Below, one piece after another: positions 8,287 through 16,964 of a stretch of 64,000 nucleotides of DNA. A model generated the notes under the pieces. It was given only the letters and a program-made list of their open reading frames with translations, was not told the DNA's origin and did no database searches. The stretch is from Flavobacterium inviolabile (lineage in GTDB: Bacteria > Bacteroidota > Bacteroidia > Flavobacteriales > Flavobacteriaceae). The stretch spans positions 1,116,001-1,180,000 of the forward strand of contig NZ_CP058278.1 in the NCBI RefSeq assembly GCF_013389455.1. Reading direction: 5' to 3'. The position numbers were made by a program, and so were the translations under genes. Within the stretch, counting starts at the first letter, position 1. Every line of letters begins with the position of its first letter.

Positions 8287-8679
8287 ATGAAAGACACAAC
8301 AACAACGCGAGTTAAGCGTACTCAAAAGGATTATAATATGGCTTTTAAATTAGCTGTAGTTTCCCGAGTTGAACAAGGCGAAATGACCTATAAACAGGCT
8401 CAAACTGTTTACGGTATCCAAGGCAGAAGTACTGTTTTGGTTTGGCTGCGAAAATATGGTAACTTAGACTGGAGTAAACCAAATCTGTTATTTATGTCTA
8501 AATCTAAAGAAACCCCGGCTCAGATTATTAAACGATTAGAGAAAGAACTGGCAGATGAGAAGCTTCGAAATAAGATCCTCAATACGATGATCGACATTTC
8601 TGATAGTCAGTACGGAACCCAGATCCGAAAAAAGTTTTCTCCCAAACCATCTTCCGACTCCGGGAAGGAGCAGGAATAA
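8287..8679 (+). CDS. IS3-family OrfA, helix-turn-helix DNA-binding protein
   Basis: The 130-residue regulatory and DNA-binding half of the transposase. It has a helix-turn-helix (KAVVSR-like helix, then KQAQTVYGIQGRSTVLVWLRKYG, residues 30-60). The helical region IIKRLEKELADEKLRNKILN (about residues 80-102) fits the leucine-zipper-like dimerisation segment of the family. ATG 8287 is preferred over TTG 8266, because it lies just inside the terminal repeat. Near its end the codons cgA AAA AAG form a -1 slippage site, which should yield an OrfAB fusion, the active transposase in this family. Confidence 0.92.
   Translation: MKDTTTTRVKRTQKDYNMAFKLAVVSRVEQGEMTYKQAQTVYGIQGRSTVLVWLRKYGNLDWSKPNLLFMSKSKETPAQIIKRLEKELADEKLRNKILNTMIDISDSQYGTQIRKKFSPKPSSDSGKEQE
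8628..8634 (+). other. Programmed -1 ribosomal frameshift heptamer A-AAA-AAG
   Basis: In the orfA frame the codons read cgA AAA AAG. Slipping back one base moves the ribosome into the orfB frame, which is open from 8607 onward. A weak stem CTTCC/GGAAG (8651-8655 with 8663-8667) lies downstream and may stimulate slipping. Confidence 0.8.
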
Positions 8680-8681
8680 GT

Positions 8682-9512
8682 TTGTCCAAAAGTTGCCGAT
8701 TGTTTGGGATAAGTAGGCAAGCTATATATCAGGAACAAAAAAGAATCCTCGATCGGGAATCTGAGTTACTCAAAGTAAAGCATCTGGTTCTTTCTTTGCG
8801 ATTGGAAATGCCACGTATAGGGACACGTAAACTATATTACCTACTTTCGAAGCAATTTGATCAACAGGGTGTAAAGATAGGTCGTGATGCCTTATTTGGT
8901 TATCTAAGAAGGGAGAAGTTACTTGTTAAACCAATGAAGAGTTACACTAAAACTACCTATTCTAAACATTGGCTACACAAGTACGAAAATCTTTTGAAAG
9001 AGTGTGAGATTAAACGTCCTGAACAGGTATATGTAAGCGACATCACTTATGTCAAATCATCCCGGAAAACCCATTATCTGTCTTTAGTTACTGATGCTTA
9101 TAGCAGAAAAATAATGGGGTATAAGCTGAGTGATGATATGAGTTCTGAAAATGTGGTACAGGCATTAAAAATGGCTATACAGAATAGGAAATCAACATTA
9201 CCCCTGATACATCACTCCGATAGAGGATTACAATATTGTTCTAAAATTTATCAGGAAGTATTAGCTAAAAACGGTATTACACCCTCTATGACTGACGGAT
9301 ATGATTGTTATCAAAATGCTTTAGCTGAAAGAATAAACGGAATTTTAAAAAACGAATTCTTGTTTTATAAATGCAAAGATGGTCAGACTTTAGGAAAGCT
9401 TATAAAAACAGCGATAGAAACGTATAATGCTAAAAGACCTCATTTGAGTTTAATGATGAAAACGCCTAATTTTATACATGAAAAAACCAGCCAGGTAAAC
9501 CTGACTGGTTAA
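8682..9512 (+). CDS. IS3-family OrfB, DDE transposase
   Basis: Catalytic half of the transposase, an RNase H-fold rve domain. The DD(35)E triad is complete: Asp120 (VYVSDITYV), Asp180 (HHSDRGLQY) and Glu216 (NALAERINGILKNEF), 35 residues after the second Asp. The N-terminal part (GISRQAIYQ... LRLEMPRIGTRKLYYLL) is the HTH_21-type region. There is no ATG near the beginning and only a TTG at 8682, so the protein is probably made mainly as a frameshift fusion with OrfA. A hairpin terminator overlaps its stop codon. Confidence 0.93.
   Translation: MSKSCRLFGISRQAIYQEQKRILDRESELLKVKHLVLSLRLEMPRIGTRKLYYLLSKQFDQQGVKIGRDALFGYLRREKLLVKPMKSYTKTTYSKHWLHKYENLLKECEIKRPEQVYVSDITYVKSSRKTHYLSLVTDAYSRKIMGYKLSDDMSSENVVQALKMAIQNRKSTLPLIHHSDRGLQYCSKIYQEVLAKNGITPSMTDGYDCYQNALAERINGILKNEFLFYKCKDGQTLGKLIKTAIETYNAKRPHLSLMMKTPNFIHEKTSQVNLTG
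9485..9510. terminator. Hairpin terminator inside the IS right end
   Basis: Stem AACCAG-C-CAGG / CCTG-A-CTGGTT with a TAAA loop, overlapping the orfB stop. On the minus strand it is followed by T6, so it can end transcripts that enter from the HMA lipoprotein gene. Confidence 0.78.
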
Positions 9513-9531
9513 TATATTTTTATTCTAAAAT

Positions 9532-9557
9532 CTGTCAACCTATTTTAGGACGACTCA
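9532..9557 (-). repeat. IS right inverted repeat
   Basis: Read on the minus strand it begins TGAGTCGTCCTAAAATAGG. It is the partner of the left end at 8247-8272. Confidence 0.85.
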
Positions 9558-9568
9558 TATGTGTCTGG

Positions 9569-10087
9569 TTATGCCTTTTTAACGTCAGTGTCTTTTTTAG
9601 CATCTGTGGCACAGCTTTTAGGAGCGTCTCCTTTTTTATCGGCACATGATTTTTTAGCATCAGCCGAACAGCATTTTTTACCTTCTGCTTTTTTCGGTTC
9701 CTGATCCATAACCATTGCTTTGTCACCAGATGATTTTACGCTGGTAACTTTGTATGTTTTTCCGTCGGCAACACCTTCGACAGTTTGTGTCAGGGAAGTA
9801 GTTGACTGTTTGTTTGCATCAAATTCTACAGTAGCTGTTTTGGTTTCAAAATCAACTTTGGCAGAAGTAACGCCTTCCAGGTGGGATAATTTATTTTCAA
9901 TAGTGGCTGCACAGCCCATAGCGCAGGTCATTCCTTCAATGTTCATGCTGGCTGTTTCCATTTTTGCTGCTACGTCTTTTGACGCTTCTGTTGCGGTTGC
10001 TGCAGTAGTGTTTTTATCTTCTTTTTTACAACTAACCAATACAAAAGCGGTTAAAGCAAATACAGCTATTTTTTTTGTGAAATTCAT
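9569..10087 (-). CDS. Lipoprotein with heavy-metal-associated (HMA) domain and Cys-rich tail
   Basis: Signal peptide with lipobox VLVSC (Cys20), a low-complexity Thr/Ala/Lys linker, and an HMA ferredoxin-like domain at residues 47-115. That domain reads MNIEGMTCAMGCAATIENKL and SAKVDFETKTATVEFD. The tail of about 35 residues carries repeated Cys (KKCCSADAKKSC, KSCATDAKK). The family binds copper or similar soft metals, so a periplasmic metal chaperone or buffer is inferred. The metal motif is GMTC-AMG-C, with three residues between the cysteines (Cys55 and Cys59) instead of the usual two. The stop codon is 11 bases from the IS end, so the insertion moved the original downstream region away. 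Confidence 0.85.
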   Translation of the reverse strand: MNFTKKIAVFALTAFVLVSCKKEDKNTTAATATEASKDVAAKMETASMNIEGMTCAMGCAATIENKLSHLEGVTSAKVDFETKTATVEFDANKQSTTSLTQTVEGVADGKTYKVTSVKSSGDKAMVMDQEPKKAEGKKCCSADAKKSCADKKGDAPKSCATDAKKDTDVKKA

Positions 10088-10131
10088 GATGGTGTTTTTT
10101 TAAGATTAAAAAGCTCTTTTGTAAAGAGTTA

Positions 10132-10139
10132 CAAAATTA
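10132..10139 (-). promoter_or_regulatory. -7 box and leader hairpin of the HMA lipoprotein gene
   Basis: TAATTTTG at 10139-10132 on the minus strand. Just downstream, CTCTTT...AAAGAG (10113-10129) can form a short hairpin that might be an operator or a 5' stabiliser. Confidence 0.5.
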
Positions 10140-10200
10140 TAAAAAAACAGGCGTTTTTTCGTTTTAATATTGGAATTTTACACCTTAAAATTGATAGAAA

Positions 10201-11064
10201 ATGACAAAACAGCTAAAGTGGGTTTTACTGATAGGGCTTTCCCTGATATGGGGGAGTTCTTTTATTTTAATCAAAAGAGGATTGGTCGGATTATCGCCTT
10301 TTCAGCTGGGAGCTTTACGGATATTGTTTGCTGCTGCCTTTTTGCTGCTGATAGGATTTAGAAGCCTGCCGAAAATTCCGCTGGGAAAATGGAAATATAT
10401 TGCGCTGACGGCTTTTGTGGGAACATTTATGCCGGTGTTTCTTTTTTCTATTGCCCAAACGGAAATCAGCAGTTCAACCAGTGCGATTCTGAATTCGTTA
10501 ACACCGCTGAATACCTTATTGCTCGGTGCTTTTGTTTTCGGGCTGGAATTTCAGCGAAGACAATTCTTCGGTGTACTGATAGGACTGATAGGCTGTGTGC
10601 TGCTCATTTATTCCGGAGCGCAGAGCAATCCCAATCAGAATTACTATTATACTTTGTTTGTGGTCGTGGCGGCAATCTGCTATGCAATGAATGTCAATCT
10701 GATTAAAAAATACCTTTCCGATCTGAATACGCTGAGTATTACTACCGGGAACTTTGTTGTGCTGACCATTCCGGCATTGATAGTGCTGTCCTGTACCGAT
10801 TTCTTTCAGGTTGCCGGTAAACCGGAAGTTCAGGAGTCGGCGATGTATATTGCTATTCTGGGTATTGTAGGAACCGGAATTGCAAACATTGTCTTTTTCC
10901 GGTTAATACAGATCTCATCGCCCATTTTTGCGTCTTCCGTTACCTATTTAATTCCGGTGGTTGCTTTTGTGTGGGGTATATTGGATCATGAAAAAATGGA
11001 ATTCTTTCAAATTGTAGGCGCCCTGATAATTTTAGTCGGAGTGTATTTCTCCAGCAGGAAATAA
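10201..11064 (+). CDS. EamA/DMT-family transporter
   Basis: Inner-membrane protein of 287 residues with about ten hydrophobic segments in two repeated EamA units. The first unit starts WVLLIGLSLIWGSSFILIKRGL and the second starts near YTLFVVVAAICYAMNVNLIKKYL. The drug/metabolite transporter superfamily exports amino acids, metabolites or drugs; the substrate cannot be read from the sequence. It is a single-gene unit between the divergent HMA lipoprotein and a strong terminator. Confidence 0.9.
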   Translation: MTKQLKWVLLIGLSLIWGSSFILIKRGLVGLSPFQLGALRILFAAAFLLLIGFRSLPKIPLGKWKYIALTAFVGTFMPVFLFSIAQTEISSSTSAILNSLTPLNTLLLGAFVFGLEFQRRQFFGVLIGLIGCVLLIYSGAQSNPNQNYYYTLFVVVAAICYAMNVNLIKKYLSDLNTLSITTGNFVVLTIPALIVLSCTDFFQVAGKPEVQESAMYIAILGIVGTGIANIVFFRLIQISSPIFASSVTYLIPVVAFVWGILDHEKMEFFQIVGALIILVGVYFSSRK

Positions 11065-11070
11065 AGAAAA

Positions 11071-11095
11071 AGACCGCCGGAAGGCGGTCTTTTTT
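11071..11095. terminator. Terminator shared by the EamA transporter and the M16 pair
   Basis: Perfect 8-bp stem AGACCGCC/GGCGGTCT with a GGAA tetraloop. T6 follows on plus and an A-rich run precedes it, giving a U-run on minus. Confidence 0.9.
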
Positions 11096-11114
11096 ATGAT
11101 ATTGTATTTTGTGA

Positions 11115-13157
11115 TTATTGGAAATCAGCTGGTGTTACACCTTCGTTGATTTTTACATCAGAAGTTGTAAAGTCTAAATCCATTCCAACGTTCATTACCA
11201 TTTTGTAAGGAACTTTAATTCCTTTTACATCTTTGTAATCTCCGTAAGTAATCATTTGTGTCATTTTCTGACCAGCTCTTTCAAGTGTTTTTGCTTCCGC
11301 TACTTTTAAACCGGTTTTTACATCATAGTATAAGGTACTTTTTCCGTTTTCGATAGCATAAGCATCTTTACCGTTAATGCTTTCGATAGCTTTGATTTTT
11401 AAATCTGCTTTTTTCGCTAAAGCCAATTCCGGGAATGCAGCAGCACTTTCTTTTTTCTCTTTGAATTCTTCTGCAGTGAAATCTTTTCGCTGACCTTGTT
11501 GAATAGCATAAGCCGCTTTGTCGTTTACAACTTGTTTGGACATTGTCATTCCGGCAACTTTCATTTCAAACAATGACTTGTTGTCTGAAGTGTGTTTGGA
11601 AGTCATTTCCAAAGCTTGTCCCTGGATTGTAGCTGTAGCTGTAGTAGCGATAGACTTAATGCCGGCAACGGCTTTTTCACCACCAATAGCTTTGATATAG
11701 TTGTCAAATACTGTTTTTGCAGTAACACCGGCAGGAATTGGTTTGTTTACCACTGGTTTTTCTGTAGCATTACCGAATTTGTCAAAATAGAAAATAGGAA
11801 TTTTTAAAGACTCTAATCCTGACAATACATCTGCAGCTTTACCGACAACCACAACTCTGGTGTTGTCTGATAAAAAGAATTTGTTAGCGGCATTTTTAAT
11901 ATCTTCCGGAGTAACGGCATTAATGTTTTTAATGTAGTTCTCGTAGAAATCTTCCGGTAAGTTTTGAGTTGCAGTGTTTAAAGCATAACGGGCAATTGTA
12001 GCCGGTTTTTCAATTTGCATTACAAAGTTTCCGATGTATTTTGCTTTTGCATTTTTTAAATCTTCAGCAGAAACAAGGTCTGTTTTGATTCTTTTTAATT
12101 CGTTGAAGAACTCTACTACAGCACTGTCGGTAACTGCATTTCTAACAGAAGCAGAAGAACGGAATTTCGTAACGTATTTTCCGGATCCGATAGAAGAATA
12201 AGCACCATAAGTCCATCCGTGTTTTTCACGAAGGTTTAAGAACAATCTTCCTTCACCACCACCACCAAGGATCTGGTTGGCTAAAAGAGAAGCGAAATAT
12301 TCTTTATCCGTCATTTTGATGTTAACCGTATTTACTAAAGCAATTTCCGACTGTACCGCGTTTGGCATGTCTACAAAATTGATTTGAGTGTATTGTACGT
12401 TTTTTGGATCGGAATAAACCAACTGCGGTGCAATCGCTTTTTTCCATGAACCAAAAAGTTTTTCAACCATTTTCTTGGTATCTTTTGTGTTCACATCACC
12501 AATAATTACCAGATAAGCATTACCCGGAACAAAATATGTGTTGTAGTTTAAAACCACATCGTTTAACGTTACTTTGTTGATCGTTTCTTCGCTTAAATAT
12601 TCTCCGCTTGGATGTGTTTTTCCGAAAGCCAGAACGTTTTCAACACGTCCGGCAACAGCCGTAACACTTTTTTCCTGCGATTTTATTCCTTCCAGTAATT
12701 TTGCTTTTTCCTTGTCGAATTCTTCCTGAGTGAAAACAGGGTTTAAAGCACCATCAGCCATTAATTCCAGGATTTTTCCGGAATATTTAGACAATCCGCT
12801 GGCAGAAGCTCCGCCGGAAGAGAAGTTGATGTTTGCGCCTAAGAAATCGATTTCTTCGTTAAAAGCGTCTTTAGATATTTTTCGGGTCCCTTTACCAATC
12901 ATGCTGCTGGTTAAATCGGCTACACCTTTTTTGTCACCTTCCGCATACGGAGGGTTGTCCAGTGTTAAGGAATAAGTAACTCTCGGTAGTTTATGGTTTT
13001 CTACTACCATTACTTTTAAACCATTCTTTAAAGTGAAGGTTTCCGGTTTTTTAACATTGATTGTTGGAGCCGGTCCCGGTTTTGGTTGAGGTCTGTCTTG
13101 TGCTTGCATAGTAATCGTTAAAAACAAGCTCGCTGCTATATATATTATTTTCTTCAT
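11115..13157 (-). CDS. M16 peptidase-like protein lacking the zinc motif, with C-terminal beta-rich domain
   Basis: Periplasmic protein (signal peptide MKKIIYIAASLFLTITMQAQ) of 680 residues. Residues 45-455 form the two-lobed M16 insulinase fold, but the position of the HxxEH zinc site reads DLTSSM, so this is the non-catalytic type of M16B subunit. It retains the R/Y substrate-binding segment (GWTYGAYSS). A further segment of about 200 residues (from TVFDNYIKAIGGEKAV) resembles a LolA-like beta-sheet domain; this is a fold impression only. ATG 13157 is chosen because the signal peptide begins there, 13 bases after the catalytic partner gene. The two proteins probably work as a heterodimer. 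Confidence 0.88.
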   Translation of the reverse strand: MKKIIYIAASLFLTITMQAQDRPQPKPGPAPTINVKKPETFTLKNGLKVMVVENHKLPRVTYSLTLDNPPYAEGDKKGVADLTSSMIGKGTRKISKDAFNEEIDFLGANINFSSGGASASGLSKYSGKILELMADGALNPVFTQEEFDKEKAKLLEGIKSQEKSVTAVAGRVENVLAFGKTHPSGEYLSEETINKVTLNDVVLNYNTYFVPGNAYLVIIGDVNTKDTKKMVEKLFGSWKKAIAPQLVYSDPKNVQYTQINFVDMPNAVQSEIALVNTVNIKMTDKEYFASLLANQILGGGGEGRLFLNLREKHGWTYGAYSSIGSGKYVTKFRSSASVRNAVTDSAVVEFFNELKRIKTDLVSAEDLKNAKAKYIGNFVMQIEKPATIARYALNTATQNLPEDFYENYIKNINAVTPEDIKNAANKFFLSDNTRVVVVGKAADVLSGLESLKIPIFYFDKFGNATEKPVVNKPIPAGVTAKTVFDNYIKAIGGEKAVAGIKSIATTATATIQGQALEMTSKHTSDNKSLFEMKVAGMTMSKQVVNDKAAYAIQQGQRKDFTAEEFKEKKESAAAFPELALAKKADLKIKAIESINGKDAYAIENGKSTLYYDVKTGLKVAEAKTLERAGQKMTQMITYGDYKDVKGIKVPYKMVMNVGMDLDFTTSDVKINEGVTPADFQ

Positions 13158-13170
13158 GATTATTGGCTGC

Positions 13171-14496
13171 TTAGTTTTGTGCTTTATCTTTTGCTGGAAC
13201 ATAATCTAAAATCAAACGTTGGTTTGGATTTAAATACTTTTTAGCAACATCTCTGATTTCTTCACGGGTGATGGAACGGTAAATGTCGATTTCAGTATTT
13301 ACTAAGTTTACATCGCCATAAAGTAAGTAGAAAGAAGCCAGGTTCTCTGCAACACCTTCTAAGTTTGAATTGCTGTTTACGTATTGGTTTTCAAACTTGT
13401 TTTGTAATTTCTGAAAATCTTTTTCAGAAATCAATTCCGTTTGAAGCTTAACGATTTCCTCGTCCATACCTTTAATTAATTCAGCAGGAGTTGTCGGGCT
13501 TTGTGGTAATCCGTAGATAAAATACACACCATAATCTTCCTGGCTGTAGTTGAAAGCACCAATTTGAAGCGCCATTTTCTTATCGTCAACTAACTTTTTG
13601 TATAATCTTGAACTTTTTCCGTCAGAAAGAATAGAAGAAATCATGTCCAGTACTCTGGCGTCATGTGTTTTCATAGATGGTGTTCTGTAAGCCGTAACAG
13701 CCATTGGGATCTGGATGTTCGGATCCTGGTATGTTGCGTGGATTGTTTGTGTTATCGGAGTCTCTTCAATTTTCTGACGCGTGATAGGCGTGCCTTTTTG
13801 AATTGGTCCGAAATAGTTCTGGATCCATTGTTTTGCCTGAGCGCTATCGAAATCTCCGGCTACAACCAGAACCGCATTGTTAGGAATGTAGAACTTTTTG
13901 TTGAAAGCCTGGAATTCCTGAAGTGTTGCAGCATCTAAATGCTCCATAGAACCGATAGGTGCCCAACGGTAAGGGTGTTTTGTAAAGATGTTTTTCTTAA
14001 CCTCAGTGAATAAGTTTCCGTAAGGCTGGTTGTCAACACGCAATCTTTTTTCTTCTTTAACAACTTCGTTCTGAGTGTCAACACCAATTTGATTGATTAC
14101 CGGATGCATTAGTCTTTCCGATTCCATCCATAAGGCTAACTCCAGGTTGTTAGAAGGGAAAACCTCGTAGTAATACGTTCTGTCGTCAGAAGTATTGGCA
14201 TTATTGTTACCGCCATTAGCCGTTACAATTTTAAACCATTCTCCTCTTGCGATATTTTTAGTACCTTCAAATAAAAGGTGTTCAAAAAAGTGTGCAAAAC
14301 CAGTTCTGTCCGGGTTTTCGTCTTTTGCACCAACGTGATACATTACCGAAGTAACCACTACCGGAGCGGAAGGGTCTTTGTGTAAAATCACATGCAGTCC
14401 GTTGTCTAAATTGTATTCTTCAAACGCTACTTTCTGCGCCGAAGCTACGCCGCCAAGCATCAGAAGGGAACTCAAAGCCATCAAAGATTTTTTCAT
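13171..14496 (-). CDS. M16-family zinc metallopeptidase, catalytic subunit
   Basis: Secreted or periplasmic peptidase of 441 residues with signal peptide MKKSLMALSSLLMLGGVASAQ. The inverted zinc motif HFFEH is at about residue 60 (GFAHFFEHLLFEGT), and the downstream zinc Glu lies in the NEVVKEEKR segment. A second, non-catalytic lobe follows. ATG 14496 is preferred, since the upstream extension does not resemble a signal sequence. It is the first gene of a two-gene unit with the M16-like protein lacking HxxEH, a pairing common in Bacteroidota. Such enzymes degrade peptides in the periplasm. Confidence 0.92.
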   Translation of the reverse strand: MKKSLMALSSLLMLGGVASAQKVAFEEYNLDNGLHVILHKDPSAPVVVTSVMYHVGAKDENPDRTGFAHFFEHLLFEGTKNIARGEWFKIVTANGGNNNANTSDDRTYYYEVFPSNNLELALWMESERLMHPVINQIGVDTQNEVVKEEKRLRVDNQPYGNLFTEVKKNIFTKHPYRWAPIGSMEHLDAATLQEFQAFNKKFYIPNNAVLVVAGDFDSAQAKQWIQNYFGPIQKGTPITRQKIEETPITQTIHATYQDPNIQIPMAVTAYRTPSMKTHDARVLDMISSILSDGKSSRLYKKLVDDKKMALQIGAFNYSQEDYGVYFIYGLPQSPTTPAELIKGMDEEIVKLQTELISEKDFQKLQNKFENQYVNSNSNLEGVAENLASFYLLYGDVNLVNTEIDIYRSITREEIRDVAKKYLNPNQRLILDYVPAKDKAQN

Positions 14497-14636
14497 AAAA
14501 ATTAATAATTTATTTTGGATATTCGTATAGGTGTGCAATTTCGGCAAATTGTTACATTTAAAAGTGATGATTTCCCGTAATTTTGAGAATTAAGTTACTT
14601 TCCTGTTGCGGGATTGTGAAATTTGTGCATATAGGG

Positions 14637-14666
14637 TTGTATCATAAAGAATTAGTTGTATATTTG
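14637..14666 (+). promoter_or_regulatory. Promoter of rplU-rpmA
   Basis: Textbook Bacteroidota promoter: TTG at 14637-14639, 19-base spacer, TATATTTG at 14659-14666. The start site should lie near 14672, with a leader of about 27 bases. Confidence 0.85.
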
Positions 14667-14698
14667 CACTCTTAAAAAATTAATTAAACATTATTGTT

Positions 14699-15061
14699 AT
14701 GTACGCAATCGTAGAGATAGCAGGGCAACAATTCAAAGTAAGCAAAGACCAAAAGGTTTATGTTCACCGTTTAGCATCTGAAGAAGGAGCAAAAGTTACT
14801 TTTGACAAAGTTCTTTTATTGGATGACAAAGGGAATGTAACTTTAGGCGCCCCAGCTGTAGAAGGTGCTTCAGTAGAAGCTAAAGTGTTACAACACTTAA
14901 AAGGTGATAAAGTAATCGTTTTCAAAAAGAAAAGAAGAAAAGGTTACAAAAAGAAAAACGGTCACAGACAATCTTTAACTCAAATTGTAATCGAGGGAAT
15001 CGTTGCAGGTGGAGCTCCAAAGAAAAAAGCGACTAAAAAAGCGGAAGCTACAGAAGAATAA
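14699..15061 (+). CDS. rplU: 50S ribosomal protein bL21
   Basis: Ribosomal large-subunit protein that starts [14 protein letters not shown] and contains the 23S-binding segment [17 protein letters not shown] near residue 80. The 120 residues include a Lys/Ala-rich extension after VEGI, longer than the common length of about 103. It forms an operon with rpmA, 23 bases downstream, behind a strong promoter. Confidence 0.97.
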   Translation: MYAIVEIAGQQFKVSKDQKVYVHRLASEEGAKVTFDKVLLLDDKGNVTLGAPAVEGASVEAKVLQHLKGDKVIVFKKKRRKGYKKKNGHRQSLTQIVIEGIVAGGAPKKKATKKAEATEE

Positions 15062-15084
15062 TTAACATTAAAAACTAATACGTC

Positions 15085-15345
15085 ATGGCTCACAAGAAAG
15101 GTGTCGGTAGTTCCAAGAATGGTAGAGAATCAGAATCGAAACGTTTAGGTGTTAAGATTTTTGGTGGTCAAGCTGCAATTGCTGGAAACATTATCGTAAG
15201 ACAAAGAGGTTCTAAGCACAATCCAGGTGAAAACGTTTACATGGGTAAAGATCATACTTTACATGCAAAAGTTGATGGAGTTGTGAAATTTCAGAAAAAA
15301 GGAGATAACAAATCTTTCGTTTCTGTAATTCCATTCGAAGCATAA
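15085..15345 (+). CDS. rpmA: 50S ribosomal protein bL27
   Basis: Begins [20 protein letters not shown], whose N-terminal tail reaches toward the peptidyl-transferase centre, and continues with the [13 protein letters not shown] motif. The 86-residue length is normal. The N-terminus is MAHKKG directly, so there is no cleaved leader of the Firmicutes type. It is the last gene of the rplU operon and is followed by a strong terminator. Confidence 0.97.
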   Translation: MAHKKGVGSSKNGRESESKRLGVKIFGGQAAIAGNIIVRQRGSKHNPGENVYMGKDHTLHAKVDGVVKFQKKGDNKSFVSVIPFEA

Positions 15346-15373
15346 GAATTTATATCTTACAAGAGAAAATATT

Positions 15374-15405
15374 AAAAAGCCCGTTTCTAAGAAACGGGCT
15401 TTTTT
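15374..15405 (+). terminator. rplU-rpmA terminator
   Basis: Stem AAAAAGCCCGTTTC/GAAACGGGCTTTTT with a TAA loop, followed by more T residues. Confidence 0.92.
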
Positions 15406-15434
15406 TATGCGGAATATTGAGAAACAGGTAAATA

Positions 15435-15464
15435 AAAACCCCTTACAAGCTGTAAGGGGTTTTG
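15435..15464 (-). terminator. ahcY terminator
   Basis: Stem AAAACCCCTTACA/TGTAAGGGGTTTT with an AGC loop, 20 bases beyond the ahcY stop. It ends in a U-run on the minus strand and can also act on plus. Confidence 0.88.
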
Positions 15465-15483
15465 TTTATTATAACGATACGGC

Positions 15484-16800
15484 TTAGTATCTGTAGTATT
15501 CCGGTTTGAATGGACCTTGTACCTCAACACCAATATAAGCTGCCTGCTCTGTATTTAATGTTTCTAACTCAACACCTAATTTTGCAAGGTGTAAAGCGGC
15601 TACTTTTTCATCCAGGTGTTTTGGTAACATATAAACCTGGTTTTCATATTTATCGCTGTGGTTCCATAACTCAATTTGTGCCAACGTCTGGTTGGTGAAA
15701 GAGTTACTCATCACGAAACTTGGGTGACCTGTAGCACAGCCTAAGTTTACTAAACGACCTTCGGCAAGGATAATGATATCCACTCCGTTAATGGTGTATT
15801 TGTCAACCTGAGGTTTGATTTCGATTTTAGAAGCACCGTGGTTTTTGTTTAACCATGCCATGTCGATTTCATTGTCAAAGTGACCAATGTTACAAACGAT
15901 AGTTTTATCTTTCATTTGCTCGAAATGTCTTCCCACAACGATATCTTTATTTCCTGTAGTCGTGATGATGATATCAGCATTTCCTACTACAGTGTCTAAT
16001 TTTTTAACTTCATACCCGTCCATAGCAGCTTGTAAAGCACAGATCGGGTCAATTTCCGTTACGGTAACAATAGAACCTGCTCCACGGAAAGAAGCGGCAG
16101 TTCCTTTTCCAACATCACCATATCCGCAAACAACAACTCTTTTTCCGGCTAACATTAAGTCTGTTGCACGACGAATCGCATCTACAGCACTTTCTTTACA
16201 TCCGTATTTGTTGTCAAATTTAGATTTTGTAACAGAATCGTTTACGTTAATAGCCGGCATTGGTAACGTTCCGTTTTTAACTCTTTCGTATAAACGGTGA
16301 ACTCCGGTTGTAGTCTCTTCCGATAAACCTTTGATTCCAGGGATTAATTCCGGGTAACGGTCAATAACCATATTCGTTAAATCACCACCGTCATCTAAAA
16401 TCATGTTTAAAGGCTGTCTGTCTTCTCCGAAGAATAAAGTCTGCTCAATACACCAGTCAAAATCCTCTTCGTTTAATCCTTTCCAGGCATAAACCTGAAT
16501 ACCTGCTGCTGCAATTGCTGCTGCTGCCTGATCCTGAGTGGAGAAAATATTACAAGAACTCCAGGTAACTTCAGCTCCTAAAGCAATTAAAGTTTCAATT
16601 AAAACGGCAGTCTGGATAGTCATGTGAAGACAACCTGCGATACGAGCACCTTTAAGAGGCTGCTCCTCTTTATATTCAGCACGAAGAGCCATTAATCCCG
16701 GCATCTCTGCTTCTGCTAATTCAATTTCTTTTCTTCCCCAGGCTGCAAGGGAAATATCTTTTACTTTGTAAGCCACGAAAGGCAATGTTTTTGTGCTCAT
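15484..16800 (-). CDS. ahcY: S-adenosylhomocysteine hydrolase
   Basis: NAD-dependent cytoplasmic enzyme that splits S-adenosylhomocysteine to adenosine and homocysteine, relieving product inhibition of methyltransferases. Motifs include [16 protein letters not shown] near the N-terminus, [13 protein letters not shown], and the NAD-binding Rossmann sequence [17 protein letters not shown]. The C-terminal end is KPEYYRY, with the conserved Lys and Tyr that reach the NAD of a partner subunit. The 438-residue length is normal. It is monocistronic with its own promoter and terminator. The window has many SAM users (radical SAM proteins and methyltransferases) that would produce its substrate. Confidence 0.97.
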   Translation of the reverse strand: MSTKTLPFVAYKVKDISLAAWGRKEIELAEAEMPGLMALRAEYKEEQPLKGARIAGCLHMTIQTAVLIETLIALGAEVTWSSCNIFSTQDQAAAAIAAAGIQVYAWKGLNEEDFDWCIEQTLFFGEDRQPLNMILDDGGDLTNMVIDRYPELIPGIKGLSEETTTGVHRLYERVKNGTLPMPAINVNDSVTKSKFDNKYGCKESAVDAIRRATDLMLAGKRVVVCGYGDVGKGTAASFRGAGSIVTVTEIDPICALQAAMDGYEVKKLDTVVGNADIIITTTGNKDIVVGRHFEQMKDKTIVCNIGHFDNEIDMAWLNKNHGASKIEIKPQVDKYTINGVDIIILAEGRLVNLGCATGHPSFVMSNSFTNQTLAQIELWNHSDKYENQVYMLPKHLDEKVAALHLAKLGVELETLNTEQAAYIGVEVQGPFKPEYYRY

Positions 16801-16834
16801 CTACTCTATATTTGTATTTACAAAAAATTTAGTG

Positions 16835-16842
16835 CAAATTTA
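16835..16842 (-). promoter_or_regulatory. -7 box of ahcY
   Basis: TAAATTTG on the minus strand, 34 bases upstream of the ahcY ATG. The -33 element is unclear. Confidence 0.6.
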
Positions 16843-16964
16843 CGGAATTACTTTTTAAAATATATAGGATTGATTGATAATTAGCATTTGTTTAAAGATG
16901 CTAAAGTGTTAACTTTCAGAAAAATAAATTAACAAGTTGTAAACTTAAAATCAAATACGCTCTG

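Larger units (their letters stand above)
8247..9557 (+). mobile_element. Complete IS3-family insertion sequence, 1311 bp
   Basis: The ends are imperfect inverted repeats that begin TG and end CA: 8247-8271 against the reverse complement of 9533-9557, 20 of 25 positions identical. A TAT duplication flanks them. Inside are orfA (helix-turn-helix protein) and orfB (DDE transposase) in relative -1 frame, with the slippery heptamer A-AAA-AAG at 8628-8634. Both frames are intact, so the element looks recent and possibly active. It sits between gldD's terminator and the 3' end of the HMA lipoprotein gene, without breaking either coding region. Confidence 0.93.

Noticed and set aside
8682..9512. orfB of the IS as an independently translated gene with a TTG start
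   Set aside because: A slippery heptamer precedes it in the correct frame and the region between is open, so frameshift fusion is the better explanation. It is kept as a CDS but without claiming its own start.
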